Source: Paguma larvata (Eukaryota; Chordata; Mammalia; Carnivora; Viverridae). Taken from it: 64,000 nt of DNA. The first letter of the stretch is position 1. Every line of letters starts with the position of its first letter. The position numbers were made by a program, and so were the translations under genes. The stretch spans positions 126,626,739 through 126,690,738 of the forward strand of contig CM057825.1 in the NCBI GenBank assembly GCA_030068075.1, given 5' to 3'. The notes below the pieces were generated by a model. It saw only the letters and a program-made list of their open reading frames with translations. It did no database searches and was not told where the DNA came from. Shown here piece by piece: positions 48,459 to 60,400 of this stretch.

Positions 48459-51400
48459 GATAGATAGGAAAGGTGCTTAGTTCCTAATCAAACTTAGCAT
48501 AACCACTGGGGTTATTTGGATGATACAGAATCTATCTTAAGCAAGAAAGAAATTTATTGGACATGGGAGTGCTCATAAAAATAGGTTACAATCTGGACAG
48601 TCAGTCTCAGTAAGAACAGGAACCGGGACAGCTCCCCAGGGATATAGAAGTACCAAGAGCCCATACACTACATGGGATATACATATACAATACACTATAT
48701 TGTTTCAACTATATTCTATCTTTTTGTTCTTCTCAGAAAACTCAAAGTCAGGTATGGAAGATCTGACTCACCCAGTATAGGTCACATGTCACCCACTGGT
48801 GGGTGGACAATTACCCTGATGAGTTGTCTCACCTAAGCTGCATTCAATAGGAGAAGAGAAGGTCCTCCAACGACAAACTGGGGTGCTGTTATCAGAATCC
48901 ACCAGTGCAGGTGCTGAGAAGTAATGACAGATGTCACATCTATTTGGTGGACCAGTCATGTAGGCCTTCTCTCTTTCCCATGTGCCCATGATCAGACAGG
49001 AGAGAGACCGGACAGCCCAGCCCTGTGGTGGGTGAATGGCAAAGGGGCTGAGGTGAAATGGAGTTTTGGAGAACTGGGCTCCTTGTCCCGAAAAGCTGCC
49101 AACGTGCTCACTAAGCCCTGTGGCCTAAAGAGAGGAGACCGAGTGGCCGTGATTCTGCCCCGTATCCCAGAGTGGTGGCTTATAAATGTGGCTTGTATGC
49201 GAACAGGTCAGTGCCAATATTTAACATATCTAAACCATGCAGAAACAGAGAGAGACTGACATTTGAATTTTTTCTGAATTGTTAGTTCCAACTGAAGCTA
49301 TGCTTACAAAGAACAGAAAAATAAGAGTTAAGATGAAAAGCAACCATAATGTAATAATAATAACAACTACCTTAAGAGGTGAGTATTGCTAAAAACAAAA
49401 AAGAAAGAAAGAAAAAAAAAGGAAGAGAAAAAAGAGGTGGGTATTACTGTGATACCCATTTTGCAAGAGGAAACTGAGGTTGAGAGAGATTAAGAAGCTT
49501 GTCCAAAGGTACACAGCTAGAAAGCTATGCAATTGGGATTTAAACAAAAGCTCTATCAAAGCAAATGTGGACACTAATGCCTCTTGGCAGAGCTATTTGA
49601 TGTATTTATCCAGATGGTCCTGAATTTACTTTCTTGAATATATTTGTATTCTCCCTGGTATAAAAAAAACACTAAAGGAAGAAAAAGCATTTTAGAATAC
49701 AAGGACTTATAGAATATGACTGGATCACAGCTGGAAAACCTCTGCCTTGTTCCAGGGAAAAAGATTAATGTATTCAATGACACATTTCCTACCAAAGTAG
49801 TAATTTATATTTTACACCAAATAAAAATTCTACGGTATTTTTTTCCACTCTAGGACAAAGGTCGGCCAAAACCATGGCCTACAGGTTGGCCATCTATTTT
49901 TGTAAATAAAGTTTTAAAGTTTTAATGGCATAAGCCATGCTCCTTCATTTGCATATTATCTACGTCTCCTTTTGCTCTACAACAGCAGAATTGGTAATTG
50001 AGACAGAGATGGGATGGCCCACAAAGCCTAAAATATTTACTATCTGGTGCTTTACTGAAAAACTTTGTCAATCCCTACTCTAGAGGATGACACAAATGTT
50101 TATAAATCAATTAAAGATAAATAAAAATACTGGGGCACCTGGGTGGCTCAGTCGGTTGAGCATCTGGCTATTGATTTCAACTCAGGTCAGTTTTCATAGT
50201 TTTGAGATGGAGCCCCTGTCAGCCTCCACACTTGGGTGTGGAGCCTGCTTAAGATTCTTTCTCTCTCTCTGCTCCTTTCTCCTGCTTGTGCCCCACCCCA
50301 AAATAAATCAATTAAGATTTTTAAAAAGTAAGAATATTAAAAGATATAATACTGTAGAGAACACAAGATCTTTGCTACAATATCATTAACAAGAGAAAAA
50401 GTTGGAAACAACTATATAGAAGTGATTAAGTAAAGTTTAATAGGGGTATGTTTATTGCTAGTTGAAATTATGATACCTCAAACTTGTTGGGAATCATTAA
50501 AAAGATAATTATGAGGATTTCATAATGGTATTGGAAAATGCTCTTAATTACCAATTTAAATTTTAAAAAAGCAATATATAAAGTACTTTTTGTATGTAGT
50601 ACAAAAAGGAACTTGGAAATGTGAAACCAATTGTATGTTGGTTTAAAAATGTACTTAATACTATCTAACATAATTTAAGCAATTTGTAAAATGCCAAGAC
50701 TAAAAACAAGCCCCCAGGCTGAATGATCAAAAACATTCAGTTAATTGTTAAACAAGCAGCTGAGGATTGTTTTCTTTCTTTTTTTTTTTTAATTTTATAA
50801 TAGTTTATTTTCAAATTGCGAGGATGTGGAGAAGTAGGCACCCTCCTACACTGTTGGTGGGAATGCAAACTGGTGCAGCCACTCTGGAAAACGGTGTGGA
50901 GGTTCCTCAAAAAAATGAAAATAGAGCTACCCTATGATCCAGCAATAGCCCTGAGGGTTGTTTTCTAATTCAGAATTATTAAAACTTCTAAGTGAATATT
51001 GAGATGCTTGTATTGTACCATGTGGCAAAATATTTCACTTTTGCTACAATGCTAAAGTCTAAAATCCACCGGAAGAGAACTTTTTCTTAACCCCCATGCT
51101 ATGCACTGAACACGCTCATGTCAAAAATCTACCAAGAGTACTAATAATTTCTGAACCATTAAGAACAAGTGTTTGCAAAATAAATAATCTTATTTTTTTA
51201 TATAGAGTTCACTATCTGAGGTCCTGTAGGGTATCTCCTTGATTAACTTCCTTATTGTCATATATGTATTCATTTTCTCAAGAGGAGAATGATATGTGAG
51301 AGCTTTTAAAATATATTCGATGAACAAAGTCTCCTTTCTAGGAATTCAAGTCCACTTCTTCCCATTTAGCTGACTTCAGGAAACTCACCAAGAAAGAAGT

Positions 51401-54400
51401 TGTCTGCTATAGAGTACAGGTCTTGGGAATGCCAAAGGAGTGTAGGCAAACTTTGATGATTCCAGACCACTGAGAAGACCCAGGTTTGAGGGCTGACTCT
51501 GCGCCTCACTGGCTATGACTCAATCTCATATTCCATCAAATGGCAACAGCTGCATGGACCTACACAGCTTTTTAGAACAGTAGTCTCCAGGCTCTTCTGA
51601 GTATATAACTTATCAATAAAAATATTTGGGACACACATCTTCCCATCTGGATATAATATTTATATTGTTCTTCTGCACTAATATAGCATGTATGTTATGA
51701 AATATATACAAAAATGAGATTAAAACATAAAGAATTCTAATATCTCAATAAAACTTTTTTATATTCTAATTTTTCTTCTCATCTTCAGAGGATTACCCTG
51801 CAAAACTCACTTTGGAGACCACTGGTTCAGAGGACTGACTAAAATAATGTTCATGAAAATGTGTTATCAGCTGTAAAGTACTATTTAAGTATTATATAAT
51901 AATGATGCATTTGTTTCACAAAAATGTCACACTATTATAATGTCTACTATATGTCAGACACTTACTATTATTTTCCCTCATTTTTCAGATAAAGAAAGGA
52001 AGGCACAGAGAGATCAAGTAGCATGTTCAAGGTCACAAAGCTAGTAAGTTGCAAGGACAGAATTAGACCCAGGGACTATCAGAATCTGAGGTCAGTACTC
52101 TAACGATCTCTCCGTGACCAGGGTCCTTTGGGATGTCCCTAGGGATCGAGACAGGGGTAGCTAAACGCTGTAATCCACAACTCCTCTCTACCAAGTACAG
52201 AGACTATTTCCACAGTCTACAATCTTACCTGATGGACAAGAGTTCTGTTCAGCTCAGGGCCCTCTCTCCTTCCCAGGGCTGGTCTTCATGCCAGGAACAA
52301 CCCAGCTGACAGCAAAAGACATTCTCTATCGGCTGCGAGCATCCAAAGCCAAGTGTGTTGTGGTCAGTGAGGAGGTGGTCCCAGCAGTGGAGTCCATCAT
52401 GTCAGAGTGTCCTGACTTAAAGACCAAACTCCTGGTGTCTCCACACAACCAGAATGGGTGGCTCAGCTTCCAGGAATTATTTCAGTGAGTATTTTCCCTT
52501 ACCTCATCTACAGTACCAGCAATAACACCAATTACAACTGTATCTCGGAGTCTCCTTGCCTCCAGGGACTCGGCAATACTATCAGTTGATCCAGACTCCT
52601 TCCCATAAAAGAATCACCTAATAGAAGATTTAAAAAAAAATTTTTTTAATTTTTTTTGTATTTTATAATAGTTTATTTTCAAATTGGTTTACATATAACA
52701 CCCAGTGTTCATCCCAACACGTGCCCTCTTTAATGCCCGTTACCCTCTCTCCCCCCTCCCTCACCCTCCTTCCACTCAGTTTGTTCTTAGTCTTTGAGAG
52801 TCTCTTATGTTTTATCTCCCTCCCTCTCTGTGTCTTGTTTTCCTTTCCCCTCTTCCCCTCCCCCTGGTTTTTGCTTAGTCTCACAAAGTCCACCTATTCG
52901 TGGAAACATATGGTATCTGTCTTTTTCTGACTGACTTATTTCACTTAACATAATACCCTCCAGTTCCATCCATGTTGCTACACATGGCCAGATTTCATTT
53001 TTTCTCATTGCCACGTAGTAGTCCATTGTATATATGTGCCACATCTTCTTTATCCATTCGTCAGTTGATGGGCATTTGGTCTCTTTCCATGATTTGGCTA
53101 TTGTCGAAAGTGCTGCTATGAACATTGGGGTACACGTGCCCCTATGCATCAGCATTCCTGTGTCTCTTGGGTAGATTCCTAGCAGTGCTATTGCTGGGTC
53201 ATAGGGTAGCTCTATTTTCATTGTTTTGAGGAACCTCCACACCGTTTTCCAGAGTGGCTGCACCAGTTTGCATTCCTACCAACAGTGTAGGAGGGTGCCT
53301 GCTTCTCCACCAGCATCTATAGTTTCCTGATTTGTTCATTTTAGCCACTCGAACCGGTGGAAGGTGGTTTCTCAGTGTGGTTTTGATTTGTGTTTCCCTG
53401 ATGATGAGTGACTTTGAGCATTGTTTCATGTGTCTGTTGGCCATCTGGATGTCCTCTTTGGAGAAGTGTCTATTCACATCTTCCGCCCATTTCTTCACTG
53501 TATTATTGTTTTTTGGGTGTGGAGTTTGGTAAGTTCTTTATAGATTTTAGATATTAGTCCTTTATCCGGTATGTCATTTGCGATGGTCTTTTCTCATTCC
53601 GTTGGTTGCCTATTCGTTTTGCTGGTTGTTTCTTTTGCCGTGCAGAAGCTTTTTATCTTGACGAGGTCCCAGTAGTTCATCTTTGTTTTTAATTCGCTTG
53701 CCTTTGGAGATGTGTCGAGTATGAAATTGGTGCTTCTTAGGTCAAAGAGGCCTTTTCCTGCTTTCTCCTCTAGGATTTTGACAGTTTCCTGTCTCACATT
53801 CAGATATTTTATCCATTTAGAGTTTATTTTTGTGAGTGGTGTAAGAAAGTGGTCTAGTTTCATGCTTTTGCATGTTGCTGTCCAGTTCTCCCAGCACCAT
53901 TTATTAAAGAGGCTGTCTTTTTCCCATTGGATACATTTTCCTGCTTTGTCAAAGATTAGTTGGCCATATACTTGCGGGTCCATTTCTGAGTTTTCTATTC
54001 TATTCCACTGGTCTATGTGTCTGTTTTTGTGCCAATACCATGCAGCAGCAGAAAGAGAAATAAAGAAGCTAATCCCTTTCACAATTGCACCAAAACCCAT
54101 TAAAAACTTAGGAATAAACCTAACCAAAGATGTGAAAGACCTCTACACTGCAAACTATAAAAAACTTATGAAGGAAATTGAGGAAGACACAAGGAAATGG
54201 AAAAACATCCCATGCTCCTGGATTGGAAGAATAAATATCGTTAAAATGGCAATACTACCCAAAGCAATCTACACATTCAATGCAATCCCAATCAAAATTG
54301 CACCAGCATTCTTCTCAAAGCTAGAGCAAACAATTCTAAAATTTGTATGGAACCACAAAAGCCCCTGAATAGCCAAAATAATACTGAAGAATAAAACCAA

Positions 54401-57400
54401 GGCGGGAGGCATCACAATCCCAGACTTTAACCTCTACTACAAAGCGGTAGTCATAAAAAATTTTTTAATGTTTTATTTTTTTTTTTTTTGAGAGCAGGAG
54501 AGACAAAGCATGAGCAGGTGAGGGGCAGAGAGAGAGAGACACACACACACACAGAATCTGAAGCAGGCTCCAGGCTCTGAGCTGTCAGCACAGAGCCTGA
54601 CACGGGGCTTGAACTCACAGACCGTGAGATCGTGACCTGAGCAGAAGTCGGATGCTTAACTGACTGAGCCACCCAGGTGCCCCCTAACAGAAGATTTTTA
54701 AGCACAGAAGAAAAGATATAGCTCTGCCTCTATTTCTCTACCTCCTACTGTGGCTTGTGACGAGTATCCTGCATGGCTTGGACCTGGCCTAATCCTAGAT
54801 CACATCTCCCACTACTCTCCCTGCCTTGATTCCCTCCGGTCACCCTTTAATTCCTCAAACATGCTCATTGCACCTACTGTTTCTTCTGCCTGGAATGCTT
54901 TTCCATCGTCCTCTTTACAGCTGACTCATTTCTGTCAGATTTTAGCTTGAATGTTTTAGTCTCAGTGAGATTGTCTCTGACCATCCTATCTACAGAATTC
55001 CAAGCCACTCTATCGCATCATCTTGTTTTCTTCATAGCACTCATTACTATCCAGTCATTTTTCCCTTATCTACTGTATTTTTATCCTCTGCAACAGGGGT
55101 TGACAAAATAGGGCCCATGGGCCAATTCTGGCTCAGCACCTGGTTTTGTAAATCTTATAAGAATTGAGTAGAGTAGTTACAACAGAGACCATATGGCCCA
55201 CAAAGTCTAAGATATTTACTCTATGGCCCATAGAAAATGTTTGCCAAACTCTGCCCTAAACTGTAAGCTCCCAGAAGGCAGGGGCACTGTTTATCTGCTT
55301 GGTTGATCACTCTATCCCTAGTTCCTACCATACAGTTGGTACTTAATAAATATTTGCTGAATGAATGAATGAACAAAACAGATCACTGAACCTCAGTTTT
55401 ACTCATATGTAAAACAGGGATAATTATACTGCACATATCTTAAGTGTTGTTTTGAGGATAAAATAAGCTAATATGTGAGAAAGTGCTTCCTCAACTATAA
55501 AAAAAAGAATAGAATGTTAGTTAATAGTATTATCCTTCAAAGAGACATTAAATAGCTTATTTTTAAAATTCTTCCAGAGAAGCTTAAAGAAAGAAGACAT
55601 GAACGTAATAGGGCAGTGTTTTGTGGGGTTTTGTTTTTGTTTTTGTTTCACTGAAATAAAATTTTATCCTACTAATTAATGTAAACCAAATTCCTGTTAT
55701 TAGTCAATCCCAAAATTCTCTCCCAAGGGTTATGCCACTGAATCCTGTCTGTGTCTTTTATAAGCTGTGTAACTCGGGATAAGTCAAGTAACATCTCTGA
55801 AACTCTATCTTACCAACAGAATGGGGATGAGGATAGTATCTACTTCACTGGTTTGTAGAAGAATTAAATGTGATGCAGCATGTGAAGTGTTTAGGATAAA
55901 GCCTGGCACAGAGTAATTACTCCACAAATATTATAGTAATTATTATTACTTATATTATTTTCAGTTAATAAAGTCATTCAGCAGTGCAGTGATTCCCTAA
56001 GGTAATAGTATCCAGATTACTTGAATATGCATCTCCATCAGTTAAATATTTTTTTTAATGTTTATTTATTTTTGAGAGACATAGAGACAGAGTATGAGCA
56101 GGGGAAGGGCACACAGAGAGGGAGATACAGAATCTGAAGCAGGCTCCAGGCTCTGAGCCATCAGCACAGAGCCCGATGCAGCTCGAACTCAAAGACCGTG
56201 ATATCATGACCTGAGCCAAAGTCGGCCGCTTAACCAACTGAGCCACCCAGGCGCCCCTCCATCAGTAAAATATTTTTAACGCACTCCCCTAACACATGCA
56301 TATTAATTTATAAATTATATACATGTGTTTTTATGTATTATACAAATACCAAAAATAAACACTTTAAAGAATGAATATAAGAAAACATATAATTTGAAAC
56401 CCTCCTAGTTTCTTCCCTGTCTCGTGTATCTTATATACCCCTGGGCAGCAAGTACCCCTATTTCAGAGGCCCCAGCCCTAAAGAACCCTGCGATGTGCCA
56501 TTGAGTCCCTTAAAGGTGCTAAAAAAATCAGAAGAAAAAGGACTTTGAACTCACTGAGCAACAAGACATCTCAAAATTTAGTGGCATAAAGCAACAATCA
56601 TTTTATTTTCTCAAGATTCTGTAGGTCAGAAGTTCATGCAAGGGCACCTGGGTGGCTCAGTCGGTTAAGCGTCTGACTTTGGCTCAGGTCATGATATCAT
56701 GGTTTGTGGGTTTGAACCCCACATCGGGCTCTGTGCTGACAGCTCAGAGCCTGGAACCTGCTTCAGATTCTGTGTCTCCCTCTGTCTCTGCCCCTCCCTC
56801 TCTCACACTCTGTATCTCTCTCTTTCAAAAATAAACAAACATTAAAAAAAGACGTTCATGCAGACCTCAGCAGAGGCAGCTTGTCCGTCTCCATACCAGC
56901 TTGACTGAAGATCGAGCACTCAAGGGGGTTCACTCAAAGGTCTGAGGCTCTGGTGTTGGCGGTTGGCTGAAGCACCTCCCTTGTCCCATACGTGGCCTCT
57001 CTCTCTAGCAGGAGAGTCTGAACATTTTCCTATGGTGGCTGCATTCCCCCCAGGGAAAGTGAAAACTACCAAGCCTCTTAAGACCTAGGCTGAGAAATCA
57101 AAGAAATTCTGCCACACTCTGTCAATCAAAATTAGTCATAAGGCCAGCCCAGATTCAAGGAGAGAGGACAGAGGCTCCACTCCTCAGTGAGGGAATGGCA
57201 CGGTTGTGCACAGCAGGAAGGAAATGTTGGAGCTGTCTGTGCAGATAATCTTACACAGATACTGTTATTGTTATCTATCCATAGAATGCTCTTGGCTGTA
57301 GTAATAGGAGACCCAAGTATAAGTGGCTTAAATAACACAAACAATTGTATTATATGACAAGTAAGAAGTACAGAGGTAGAGCGTACTGAGAGTTCGTTAT

Positions 57401-60400
57401 TCAGTGGTTCCATGAAATTAGCATGAACCCAGATTCATCTATCTTTCCATTGTGCCATCCTCAGTGTGATCCCAACATGGCTAGATTGTTCCAGACGTAA
57501 CGTACTTTCACAACAATATCCAAAGTCCAGAAAACAAGATGGGTGGGGTGGGGAAAGGCAGCATCCCTTCCTCATGACTCTTCAGAATAAGGAAACATTT
57601 TCTATAAAGCCTTTAAATCTCATTGACCATAACTGCAACATGTACCCATTCCTAAATCAGTCTCTGGTACAAGAATTACCATGATTAGGATAATCAAGAT
57701 TTACCCCCTAGAGCTATATAAGGAATAGTCTCTCCGAAGCATATGACTGTCTGATGTCTGAACAAAATCAGAGTTTTATCAGAGCAAGGAAGAAGAATGG
57801 GATGTTATATGGTCAGCAACTGTGTCTGCCAGTGATATTGAAGATGCTGAATAAAACTATTAAAAAGCTTGATTCAAATGCCAAAAGATCTTCCTTTAAA
57901 TCATAAAAACTCCTGAAATGTTAATAACAATTCACAAAGATTCACTGCTGATTTTTGAAAAATTCATAGATTAAAAGAAGCACTGAGTGAAAAAGTTTAA
58001 ATAAAATACACATCCTTTTGTCATTGATTTGGAAAGTCATCTTGGCTATCTATGTGGCCTATACAAAGGTGGCATTTAAAAAAAAAAAGAGAAATGAGTT
58101 GTTAAAGCTTAGTACTGATTTACAAAGTCACTTTAAGATTTCTTGAGAATTTCCTCTCAAGGAGGCTTTGGATTAGGTTTGTGCTATTAACTGTTTTCTG
58201 GTATCAAGACGGCATAAGCAGCAGCGCGGGGAGGGGCGGGGGGAATATATATACATATATATATCTTCAGCCACCATGTTGGGATCCATGTTTTACAGAT
58301 CTGCCTCTGCAGAGCACCGCTGTGTAGAAACGGGAAGCCAAGAACCAATGGCCATTTATTTCACCAGTGGGACCACAGGTGCTCCCAAGATGGCCCAGCA
58401 CTCTCAGAGCAGCCTTGGAATCGGGTACACCCTCTGTGGAAGGTAGGGAGGAAAACTGTTTTTGCTAAACTCTCCCCTGAGCTGCCAACATGTGTATCCA
58501 ACTGAGCTGACACCTCCACTTGGATGGCTACTGGATTTCTCCAGCATAATGACTAATATCCAAAGACTGCAATTTCCCTTCAGTATGGTCCCAAGACACA
58601 ACTTACTGAGCTCAACCACAGAAACACAGTGATCCATTCAAAACCCTTGATGCTCCTGCCCAACCTTAGCTCAGTAAATGGTACCAGCTTACCAACTGAT
58701 CAAGCAAGAACTTATGGATTAAATAGCCGATGGGAATTCAGGAGTGCACTTGTGACCAGCACAGGGTGATGTACAGGAATCAACCTTGACCACATCTCGC
58801 TAACAGTATGCCTGGCTCCTTCTCATTGCCAGAGAAGCTCACCTACCCAGAAAGGCCTTCCTAGATATCTTAAAGCTATCACATTACCTGTCTTATTTTC
58901 CTCAAAGCACTTATCACTATCTGATATTATGATACTATTCTATATTCTTATTCACTTTATGGTGTGCTTATTCGCTATCTGTCTTGCTGAAGTAAGAGCA
59001 GATATCTGGTCTAGGTCACTCACATACTATACTAGGGAGAACAGAGCCTTGCATATATTTACACAAAAAATATTTGTTGCATCAATTAACAAACATAGAA
59101 TATCATGCCAAACCCAGCCTCCCTATTTTCAGATTACCTGGGATTCTGAAGAAGTCCTCTAACAAAATAACAAAAGTGGGAGGTAGAATAATAGCTCATC
59201 CTGCCTCCAGGCTTCTTTTGATCTTTCTCTGTAGCCCTTGATGTTCTGGCCAGTTCTCAAAGACACTGGTTTGTTTGCTTTTGTTTGGTTTTGGTCTTGT
59301 CTCTTCTCCATATCACTTAGGTATTGGCTAGACCTGAAGTCCTCAGATATCATATGGAACATGTCTGACACTGGCTGGATCAAGGCTGCCATTGGTAGTG
59401 TGTTTTCGTCCTGGCTTCAGGGAGCGTGTGTCTTTGTACATCGGATGGCCCAGTTTGACACTGACACTTTCTTAGATGTAAGTCATGCTTCTAGCTACCT
59501 CTCTCCCTTGTCTCCTCCAAAACTACAGAGAAATGATTCTTCAGAATATAGTTTCCTGGGCTTGTGGAAATAATTCCTTTTTAAGAAATGAAGTCTCCAG
59601 GGACTTAGCCTTTGAATATATTTAACAGAGAGGCAACACCCACAACACTCTCAGGCATAAAATCCACTCTTGTGCTTGAAACTGTTCAGGATTTCTCATG
59701 CTCCACTGAGAGTGAGGTTCTAAGTAGCAGATTAGAAGTCTCGAGTCTAAACAAATCTTTGGTTTCTGATTCAGAGAAACAAAAATAATAGGTGATAAAT
59801 CCCAAACCCTGTGTAGAGAAGACTGAAGGTGGGGTCACCTTTCCCTCAGAGCAGCTCTTTCCAATCTCCCCTCACCTCTAGCTTCTCACTTTGTTAATTC
59901 TCAGAACCCAATCCTTGTCTTGAAACCAGGCACGTCCCTCCTTCTCAGCCAGAGACAGCTAGACTGAGGTATCAGATTGCTCTGATTTCTTTAGCCTTTA
60001 GAAAGATGTGATTCAGGTTATTTTTCACCCATGAAAAATCAATTACGTTTAACGAAATACATGTTATTAAGCAAACACCACACCTGTGTGAATAAAAGCT
60101 CTACTCACCTTGTTATTTTGCTAACTGGTCTGACCAGATGGCTTGAGGGTCTTAACGGAAATGCTGGGTAACATAAGAACTAGGATCTCCACCTCAGGTT
60201 AACAAAGTACCCTAAGTAGATAAACTAATTTTGCAGTTCTGAAACCTGCATTTTTAAAAATAAGAATAGTCTTTTAATAAAATATTAAATATTATATAGT
60301 ATTTAATTAAAATACATGTTATTTTCATAAATTTATTTAATATTATATTAAGACATAGTAACATTAGTAATATGTTAATAATATTAACATACTATTATAT

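Larger units (their letters stand above)
46754..48995 (+). other. ACSM4: ACSM4 intron 1 (between coding exons 1 and 2)
   Basis: 2.24 kb, with a SINE and GATA array (48219-48468) and a probable MIR-type fragment at 47690-47830. No further exon recognised. Confidence 0.8.
49207..52276 (+). other. ACSM4: ACSM4 intron 2
   Basis: 3.07 kb. Contains A-rich sequence at 49398-49433, a MIR-type piece (49435-49550), a hAT relic (49850-50085), a SINE (50132-50330), a miniature L1 (50776-50950) and a MIR-type piece (51935-52110). Confidence 0.8.
52485..58298 (+). other. ACSM4: ACSM4 intron 3
   Basis: 5.8 kb. Holds a SINE with a nested inverted L1 (52632-54683), hAT, L2 and MIR relics (55090-55955), two SINEs at 56.05 and 56.64 kb, an old repeat around 56565-57220 and an AT-rich stretch before exon 4. 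The 218-aa plus-strand frame at 53712-54368 is an artefact that crosses the L1 inversion junction. Confidence 0.8.

Noticed and set aside
53712..54368. 218-codon plus-strand open frame
   Set aside because: It reads antisense L1 up to the inversion point near 54045 and then sense ORF2; an artefact of the L1 rearrangement, not a gene.
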